From Lucifuga dentata (lineage: Eukaryota > Chordata > Actinopteri > Ophidiiformes > Bythitidae): a DNA stretch of 64,000 bases. The notes below the pieces were generated by a model. The model was not told where the DNA came from. It searched no databases and saw nothing but the letters and a program-made list of their open reading frames with translations. Location: contig VXCM01002561.1 of NCBI GenBank assembly GCA_014773175.1, forward strand, positions 64,549 to 128,548, written 5' to 3'. Shown here piece by piece: positions 56,579-64,000 of this stretch (the first letter of the stretch is position 1; every line of letters starts with the position of its first letter). Position numbers and translations under genes: made by a program.

Positions 56579-57169
56579 ACTCAGATATTTTCACATTAAA
56601 ATATTTAATATTAGCACATGTTAATTGATAATAGCTCAAATCCTGATCATGCTAGTTTGACAGGTTTAGCATACTAGTTAGCAACTACGTTTACATTGTG
56701 ATTAAAATTAAAAAAAAAAAAAGTAATTTTGTTTCTTGGCCTTTTCTGTGTTGAGTTTTCTGTTTATTTTGTTTCACTTCCTGCCTGCAGTGCATGCTGG
56801 GATACGCTGCAGCCCTGAGTAATTCTGGGCAGATAATTGGAAAAGTTGAACCAAAGCAAGTTCCAGTGTTACGTTCTCATCCTGGACTTTAAAAGCGTCA
56901 GTCAGAGTGAAAAAACTTTTATTTATTGACTTTTTTTTCACTGGAAAAGAAGAAAAGATGAACAGCCGTGTGTTTATTTTACACGTCAGGATGACGGCAG
57001 AAGGGGAAAGTTTGGGAAGAAAGATGGCAGTCACCAAGGTTGAACTTCAGAAACAGGACGAATACACATTTTACCCTCATTCTCATACAATAAACATGCA
57101 GCAGACGTCTACAGGTACTGATAGAGCTCAGTATACTTCCAAAAACCTTTGATAATAGCAATGACAAAA

Positions 57170-57300
57170 ACGCTTTTAGGGTAATTCATAAAACAGATTA
57201 CCAGATTTAAGGTGTCCGTAATCAATCAATCAANAAAACGCTTTTAGGGTAATTCATAAAACAGATTACCAGATTTAAGGTGTCCGTAATCAATCAATCA
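57170..57300. repeat. Direct duplication around N at 57234
   Basis: About 66 bp starting AAAACGCTTTTAGGG and ending in (ATCA)n is read twice. Assembly overlap. Confidence 0.9.
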
Positions 57301-57480
57301 AACTTTACTTTCATACAAGTAAATGCAACTCAAAGTGCTTCAGATGACTGACAAATACAAAATATTGATAACAGTTGATTAAAATATACATAAATTTAAT
57401 AAGATCAAACATTAAATTAAAATATAAAACCATAAAACACTACATGACAGCCAAGCTGAATAGATGGGTTTTAATTCTAA
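57285..57480. mobile_element. Teleost interspersed repeat fragment (ATCAATCA type)
   Basis: AATCAATCAATCAAACTTTA, GCAACTCAAAGTGCTTCAG, AAAACCATAAAACACTACAT and GATGGGTTTTAATTCTAAGT match the style and order of an abundant fish repeat. Class not assigned; likely retroelement-derived. Confidence 0.6.
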
Positions 57481-57491
57481 GTTTAAAAATA

Positions 57492-57546
<55 letters not shown>

Positions 57547-57559
57547 ANGTTTAAAAATA

Positions 57560-57614
<55 letters not shown>

Positions 57615-57615
57615 A
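57492..57615. repeat. (TATC)n microsatellite duplicated at an N
   Basis: GTTTAAAAATAC plus TATC array is present on both sides of the N at 57548. The following 57616-58500 holds nothing I recognise. Confidence 0.93.
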
Positions 57616-58504
57616 ACATATATATATAAAGCGTCACACAATCATGTGCCCTCATTCATAAATGCCATTTATTTGCCTTTTTTAGCGTTTACCTTGGAAC
57701 GTGCTACTACAATATTTCCTTATTTACTCATCAGAGAAGCTATTCATAAGTCTGATGGTAAAATATTCGCCTCACGTGTTAGTGATCAATAAATCTGATA
57801 GATAAACCCGCTTGGTTGATCAATCAGTTTTATTTAAATTTAAAGTTTTGGTATCTGATCTCGCACATATTCTAGTTCTCGTGCTAACCTCTGCGCTCTG
57901 CTCAGTTGCAGCATTCTCGTCTTAAAAGTTGCAGTTGCACCTCTTCTTTGAAAACATGGAGCGCTACATGAGAAAATGTAGGTTTCCTTTGCATATTTGA
58001 TATTTTTATTGTGCTTTTATAAATCCTGAGTCTTAAATACGCAGCCGATCATTAACACCCTGACCTGCATTGGCTTTTACCTGAGACGTAGCTAACAAGA
58101 ATAATGGGTCAGTGGTGCGACCCATTAGTGCAAGGAAAGTTTTATGAATGTGCTTTAATTATCAAAGCATTGTTTAACATGAATCTGTGTAGTTAACGTG
58201 ATTTTTTAAAATGAATTCCCTCATGACTTTAGTGTTTTTTTACTGGTTTAATAATGATGCTTTTTCACTTTTTCCATTAATGAAGTCTTGTTGTCACTTA
58301 AAAGTCACAAAATAAAGTGAATTGTCAGTAGATATAGAATTCTATGCAGCACTTACTGTATGTATTCTTAACTTACTTGTATAACTGCTTTGTATTTTTT
58401 TATTAAGCAGTTTGTAACCTTGCTTTCTTAAGTACTATACAAAGATGTAAATCAATAGCAGAGCAGGTTACAATTATAAAGTCACTAATATCTAAGAAGT
58501 AGCA

Positions 58505-59830
58505 AGTCAAATCAATTTATTTATCAGCACATTTAAAAACAACAAGCTTGACCAAAGTGCTGTATAATTATAAAACACAAGTACAACGAAATAAAACAGT
58601 AGAGAAAATAAGACACCGAAGACAACCATAAAACATGATGCTGAAACACAACAAAATTTCAGGCTGATTTTAAAAAGCCAAGGAGAAGAAAGAAGTTTTT
58701 AGCTGCGATTTAAAAGTCAGCGCAGTTTGAATGTGGAGGGTAAATNCAAGGAGAAGAAAGAAGTTTTTAGCTGCGATTTAAAAGTCAGCGCAGTTTGAAT
58801 GTGGAGGGTAAACTATTCCAACGTTTTGGAGCTGCTACCGCAAAGACACGGTCTGACTTAAGCTGCAGTCTGGACATGAAAACGACCAGAAGCATCTGGT
58901 CAGCTGACCTGAGTGACCAGAGGAAGTGTGGAGGCATAAAAGGTCTGAGAGGTACGACGGTGCAACAAACAGTACAATCTTAAAGGACCATACCACCCAT
59001 TTTGCATGTTTGAGCCTAATATATTCAATTTTCATACATGTTACGTTAATGACAAACATTTCCCACAACATGCTACTGGAACAGTGAATTAAAAATGTTT
59101 TTCCTACCTTCCAGACCTCCATTGGTTTCAGTTCATTCTGCTATTAAAACCAACTTGTTGACACTTGAAATGTTCTTGGGTTAGGTAATCCATCATCGCC
59201 GAGATGTATATTCAGGGTTTTTTTTTTTTAGACGTTTTGTAATTTTAGTGTTTAAGTGCAATAAAAAGCGCAGAGTGAATGTATGCCTCCACTGGGGAAT
59301 ATAGTCCCAAAAGAAGACCTGCGTTTATGGAAAAATTTAAAGGACTGTGACTTCATAAGGCTGCGTAACTATTAGCAGGAGAAACATCAGTTTTAAGGTG
59401 GGTGTATCACTTGGATATTTGCAAGGTTTTGCAAAATATCAGGAAAGCTGAAATACGGTTTTATCCTTTGGGAAATGACTGTCAGCAACGTTACAGGTAT
59501 GAAAATTGAATATATTAGGCTCAAGCATGCAAAATGCCCGGTATGGTCTTTTAACTGGTTTTAGTAGAAACTCAGCATCAACTTGAAATAACTTGTGATG
59601 TCAAAAGGGTAAAAGACGACTGAGGGACGATTGGTTGATTCCAACATAAAGTGAGTTTCACTAGTCAAACCTGAACCAAATGCATGAATCACCTTCTCAA
59701 ACTCAGAAAAACAAGAGGTTTGACTTTTATAAACAGTCTCAGCTGAAATAAACTGTTTTTGACGACTGAATTTATTTGTTTGTCCAGTATTAGTGCATTA
59801 TCAAATACCACACCCAGGTTCTTTACAAAT
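58505..59830. mobile_element. Retroelement-like teleost repeat, split by TTAA copy I
   Basis: Left part: AATCAATTTATTTATCAGC, TGACCAAAGTGCTGTATAAT, GAAGAAGTTTTTAGC-type words, AACTATTCCAACGTTTTGG. Right part after the insertion: GTTTGACTTTTATAAACAG and AAATACCACACCCAGGTTCT followed by TTACAAA. Both parts belong to one familiar fish repeat that continues across the inserted element. A 60-bp contig overlap surrounds the N at 58746. Confidence 0.6.
58980..59554 (+). mobile_element. TTAA-MITE family, full-length copy I (nested)
   Basis: 575 bp, opening TTAAAGGACCATACCACCC and closing GGTATGGTCTTTTAA, inserted inside another repeat. Removing it and one TTAA would rejoin ...GTACAATC and CTGGTTTTAG. 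Arms are nearly complete. A small deletion removes TTTTGAAAGATTAAGAG near 59420. Confidence 0.92.
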
Positions 59831-60465
59831 AATAATAACTAATAAACAATAACAAATAAGAGCAGGAATAAACCTGAATATTTTGGCCTAAATACTGCCG
59901 ATGCTGCAGTAATGGCTGCTGCTCTTATGATCTGAGAAGCTACACAGACGTTTCAATCCTACTTCATTCTTCTAAAGATGCAGATTTGGTTGTTTGTAGT
60001 ACTTCAAGGCAAAACCATCATTTATCCTCTGAGAGTCATTCACACCTTGGGGCCCGGTGACCTTAGTTAAGGAGTGAACTACTACTAGGTACCGAATGCC
60101 CTTCATAGACATTTATTTGAAGCTTGTAGACTAAAATGTATCACGTTGCTCATATCAACAAAACAAAGTAGGTGAAAATCATGCTAAGTTTTTTTGTCCG
60201 GAATAAATCAAAGATGGATTTCACGTTTCAGAATTCCGCTTTGGGTTGTGCAGACAGTGCTAGGAGCTTTTTTTGGCCAAAAAAAACAAAACAAAACTCT
60301 GTTCCTTGTAATCCTTCACGATTCTCACTCTTCACGATCTGACAGGGCCTTTGTTCACTTTTCTGCATTGTCATTTTCATAAATGCTACACAGCTAACAC
60401 ATCATCTGCTCCCCAGCTAATTATCTCCACATGTACTTTACAAATTCAATTAGGCCCTACTCACC
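59831..60465. other. Unassigned sequence
   Basis: No repeat or gene recognised. Confidence 0.5.
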
Positions 60466-60469
60466 ATCT

Positions 60470-60770
60470 TGTTACATTTCCTCAACAGCTGAAATAATTT
60501 TTGGAGCTCCAGTAATTTACTACACAACATTAACATTTTCTGTCCCGAGCCGTCACGTCTTCGTCTCTCTGACAAACTTACTGAAGTCATAGATAATTCA
60601 TTTGATTCTAAATTACAGCTTTCCATCGCGTTGCGCGCCCGGCTTGCGAGGGTTTGTTGTGACAAGCGAGTGCGCCGCTCGTCTCCAACCGTGATTTCTG
60701 TCGGTCCCGATGACAAAGATATCATGCGGCGCGTCTTTAAACATGACGCTGACATGTAGCACTTATCCAC
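60470..60770. other. CpG-dense non-repetitive island
   Basis: About 19 CpG in about 130 bp at 60626-60755 (by hand), in a window that is otherwise CpG-poor, next to ATAGATAATTCATTTGATTC then TAAATTAC. A 106-codon minus-strand frame crosses it but resembles no protein I know. Could be an unmethylated regulatory element or a promoter fragment. Confidence 0.35.
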
Positions 60771-61110
60771 TCACTCAGCCAGAACCAGACAGCATTGCTT
60801 CTCGTGACACCTCCCTCATTTCCCATGATGCACAAGCAAGGGGTCGCCTCCGCATGACGATTAGTAATTTCAAAAATTTTTGGGACATATTTTTTTTTCT
60901 AGAAAGGAATGGGGTGGGGAGCAAAAAGGCAACAAAAGCTGCCAAAGAGCCATTGTGCTTCAATAAAATGGGACATTTCTTCTATTGTGCGTGAATGAGT
61001 CACTTATGAAGGCAGAAACGCTGAATAAAAGGAGCCGTTTACTTAATTCTGATTCCGGTCCACATTTGCATCTGAAACAGTGAAAAGGCTTCATTTGATG
61101 TGTTTGTCTT

Positions 61111-61500
61111 GTCAGCTGACTGGAGAGGAAATGAAAAGAGGAGAAGGAAGGAGCAGAGGAGAAGAAACAAGGAGTGCAGATGAGAGGATAGGAGAAAAGG
61201 AGAGGAGAGGAGACAAGAGAAGCAGAAGGGAGGAGAGAAAAAAACACGAGCAGAGAGGTGAAACGGGAAAATGAAAGGAAGGGAGAGGAAGGAAATGAGG
61301 AGAGGACAAGAAAGCGGGTAGGAAACGAGAAAAGGGAACATAAAGAGGAGGAGAGGAGAGGAGGAAAAAAGAGAGGAGGGGAAGAACTGAGGAGGGGTGA
61401 GAGGAGAGGAAATGAGAGGGGAAGAGAGGGTAGGAGACAAGGAGAGCAGTATTAAAGGCCTGGATGAAGAGAACAGAGGAGGAATAGAAGAGGAGATGAG
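61111..61500. repeat. Purine-rich tract
   Basis: About 390 bp, nearly all A/G on the + strand, built of GGAGAGG, GAGGAG and GGAAAGG-like words. The long Glu/Arg or Ser/Leu/Phe frames over it are composition artefacts. Confidence 0.85.
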
Positions 61501-61600
61501 CTGAAGGTTATTTCATCTTTACACCAATAAATCAATTAAAGATCAAAATCACATCAAACAGACAAACGAGTTATTCATCCATCGTTTATTCCTCTTATTG

Positions 61601-61856
61601 TTTTTTTTTTTTNTTTTTTTTTTTTTGTCTATTTGTGGGATTTACTGACAAACTTTATTATTTTATGTTGGTCTTCTAAGTATTAGGAAGCACACACACA
61701 CAAACACACACAATTTAGGATTCACTGAGTGACTGACTTTACGTACTCTCTTCTGCTGTGTGTGTGTGTGTGTGTTTGTGTGTTAATGGAGGTAAGAGGG
61801 TGAAGATCTTGTGTCACCGAAAAGGAGAAAAACTAAGTGTGACAGGCATTTTATTA

Positions 61857-61882
<26 letters not shown>
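61601..61882. repeat. Poly-T gap and (TG)n arrays
   Basis: Poly-T with N at 61613, CA run at 61690-61711, TG at 61757-61781 and TG at 61857-61882. Confidence 0.9.
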
Positions 61883-61888
<6 letters not shown>

Positions 61889-62089
61889 CCTGTGTAAAGC
61901 AAGGGAAAACAAAAAATGCTTGTCGATATGTGTGTGTACGAGTGTGTAGATGCATTAGTGTATCCAAGTGGAGCATTAGTGTCTGTTTGAAATGAGCGCT
62001 GATTTGCTGTATGATTATGTCGTTTCTGTCTCAGTCTGAATCGATTTTTTTTTTTTTTTATTCTCTAAAATTGACTTAATTTTGTGCTC

Positions 62090-62480
62090 GAAATCTTCTG
62101 CAGGAGCTTTGTGCGTTTGCAGAAGCTTTCAGCAGCTTTTCAGGGAAAGAAAGCATTTGATTCGTTCGATCGATCGTGCCTGAAGGTCATCTGGAATTAC
62201 GTGCATGTTCTGATTATTGTCTTCTTATACATGACGTCTTTATCTGATTTTGACACTTGGAGAGTCTCCAGGTCTGCGATCCTGGATGGTCTGACCGACG
62301 CCGCAGCTCTCACGCGTGACTGAGGTTGTGTTTGAGTTTCTCGGTCGTGGCAGAAGCTTCTAAATGTTTATAATGTGTATTGATTCCACTCTGATGCTTC
62401 TGCACCTCAGGGTGACATCTGACACGTTTGGCTCTGAGTGGTCGGAGTCCTGCAGCGTCGGATCGATTGGTGGTTTCATT
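62090..62480. other. CpG-richer unique segment
   Basis: Contains TTCGTTCGATCGATCGTG (62161), CCGACGCCGCAGCTC (62295) and GCGTCGGATCGATTGG (62455). No gene or repeat recognised; possible regulatory island. Confidence 0.25.
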
Positions 62481-64000
62481 ATGTTTCTTACATGTCAGCA
62501 ACACAGAGGAAAGTTAGTAATGCAGAGTTAGAACAGGTGGAGAGACTTTTTTTTTTTTTACCCTTTACTACCTAAGGTNTTTTTTTTTTTTATCCTTTAC
62601 TACCTAAGGTGATTTTGAGCAATTTCCGCCTAAATGGCACACCCAAAAGTAAAGGCTTATTACTCTGAACATATGATAAAGGCATTTATTTTGTACCAGT
62701 TGACAGAAAACCTTTTACATTTTCAGGAAAATGGGGTTTGCTTCGAGTCTAGAGATTCTCAGGTTCAACGATGACAGTAAAAACACTAAAAAAATGTAGA
62801 CGAACAGAGGATTATACATTTTTCAAACTGTCTGTTTCAGGAAAACAACAAGCCAGCTCCTTGGATTAACTTTTGTGATGCTGCTAAATATGTAAACTCT
62901 AATTGCTGAAAGATTTACAATGATTGAACATACTGAAAAAAAAGTTTTGGCGTTTGGCACTGTTGGTGTCCCTGTTTGGGAAAAAATTGAGTTTTGCACA
63001 AAAAAAAAAAGAAGAAAAAAACACATAGTAGCTGTAAATTCACACATTTTTAAACACATGGAAAAAAAAAAACTATTACAAAACCACTATAAACCTGTAA
63101 ATTCCTAAAAATGATTGTCAAAAACATGATTTACAATATGTTTCTGCACCAATTTGTCCATTTCAGTAATTTCTGGAGCCACGCCTTGAAGCAGTTTCAG
63201 CCAATCACAAAGCAGAGGTGCCACATATCAAGATACACAGTACAACACGTTAGCTCGGAGGCTAGCCTGTGCTTTAGTCACGCTTATCTCGGGATTGCAC
63301 GATTGTAAAATGCCATGTTTGGGCTCATTTTGTTCAGGAGAAGCTAAGCTTTCCATAGATATTCATATATAACCTTTTTGTTGAGAGATAGTTATTATAA
63401 AACATTGTGAGCGTTACATAGGGGATGTACGCACGGTCCCCGGCTCATCGTTGAAAGTTTATGCACATTTTCTGCAGAGGGAACTCATGCCTGTTGATGT
63501 GGCTAAACTAAAGCTGATAGGGCCACCGACCATCAGTCACTTATAAAACAATGATATATAAAACATCTGGGGTGCTGGCCCAGGTCCAGGCCACTCTGGT
63601 TTTAAAGGGTTTTAAACCATTTAAAGGGTTTTAAACCGTTTGGCTCAATGTTCAACACTTTTGGTCCACTTTGGATGTGTTTTTGTATAATCTGACAGAG
63701 GAATAATCCAACTAGGAATTTAGCATTTAGTGTGTAAACAAAATTATCTTTCACTGTCCAGCTCATTTAACCATATAATTCCTGTTGGCTAGTGCAGGGG
63801 TATACAAGTAAAATTCAGGTGGGTCTAGTTACTCAACTATCTCCCACTGTGGAGTCTGTAACAAACCCGACTCGACCCGATCTTATTCTCTCACTGAAAG
63901 CTTTGCTAGCATGACTGTATTATGTCTGTTGCTCCCACAAGAAAGCCTGGGAACAGATCAAAAACACGGGTCTTGTAGCGTGTGCTGCTGGAAGAATGAA
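62481..64000. other. Unassigned AT-rich sequence
   Basis: Contains a contig-end overlap at 62579 with one C/T difference and, at 63598-63640, a tandem pair of GGTTTTAAA(GG/CC) words. No gene, RNA or known element was recognised to the end of the window. Confidence 0.45.

Larger units (their letters stand above)
2064..62579. other. Single-N gaps with duplicated flanks
   Basis: Single N characters were read at about 2064, 3345, 3543, 3919, 4514, 4717, 6194, 6557, 14520, 22252, 24686, 25737, 26064, 27682, 27867, 34441, 34632, 35320, 37299, 38513, 39001, 40352, 40681, 42747, 44399, 47578, 52821, 54078, 56385, 57234, 57548, 58746, 61613 and 62579. At most of them the 35-200 bases before the N are repeated directly after it (for example 2064, 3919, 14520, 37299, 40681, 47578, 57234). 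The others sit in homopolymers or dinucleotide runs. The simplest reading is unmerged overlapping contig ends, not true tandem duplication. Frames read across an N are artefacts. Confidence 0.9.

Noticed and set aside
60450..60770. 106-codon minus-strand frame in the CpG cluster
   Set aside because: No similarity recognised, and CpG-rich DNA loses stop codons by chance. Kept only as a CpG island note.
1..64000. Bacterial or viral gene content, operons and ribosome binding sites
   Set aside because: Vertebrate-type microsatellites and teleost transposon relics throughout; no dense coding sequence on either strand. No endogenous viral gene was recognised.

Overview
The window looks like non-coding DNA from a teleost fish, most likely a percomorph. 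It is AT-rich and full of dinucleotide and tetranucleotide microsatellites. It also carries several repeat families that I know, from memory of fish genomes, as typical of teleosts: Tol2-like hAT MITEs whose right ends read TACTTTTACTT...CCACCGCTG, the 'AGGGCTGCAAC' element, the 'GGCTGGATTTACA' element, the 'GGACAGGTC.CCAGTCTA' repeat, the TACCTCYRCCAAGG element, and a mariner transposase remnant. No intact protein-coding gene, tRNA, rRNA or CRISPR array could be supported. Nearly all open frames are translated microsatellites or chance frames. The only recognisable coding sequence is a broken mariner transposase tail on the minus strand near 55.6 kb. One GC-rich exon-like segment (30365-30573) has good splice signals but no recognised product.

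The dominant structured feature is a TTAA-flanked, roughly 575-600 bp non-autonomous element with about 89 bp terminal inverted repeats. It is present as nine full-length or near full-length copies plus two fragments, in both orientations, spread from about 0.3 to 59.6 kb. A second palindromic element, 1.23 kb long with long imperfect inverted arms, lies at 24235-25463. Other mobile-element relics are a Tc1-like MITE (5908-6274), hAT elements (40536-41033, 47348-48168, 49166-49708), a nested TTAA element inside a retroelement-like repeat (58.5-59.8 kb), and a tRNA-like SINE fragment (51.2 kb).

An E-box-rich minisatellite (52386-53070) and long purine- or pyrimidine-biased tracts (30.2, 32.3, 38.7, 54.2 and 61.1 kb) stand out as tandem or strand-asymmetric DNA. 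Between the repeats are non-repetitive islands dense in transcription-factor-like motifs. The best are 37380-37760 (SOX/POU-like pair plus a perfect DR1), 29780-30110 (RFX X-box), 21840-22110, 35700-35900, 39470-39700 and 60470-60770. They would fit conserved enhancers in a gene desert or large intron, but that is inference and needs a cross-species alignment. Two full CTCF-consensus matches lie at 5313 and 50478.

The assembly needs caution. About 34 single-N positions occur, and about two thirds of them are flanked by direct copies of the same 35-200 bp. This looks like contig ends that overlap but were not merged, so a kilobase or more of the window is probably counted twice. Some copy pairs differ by SNPs or microsatellite length, as two haplotypes would.
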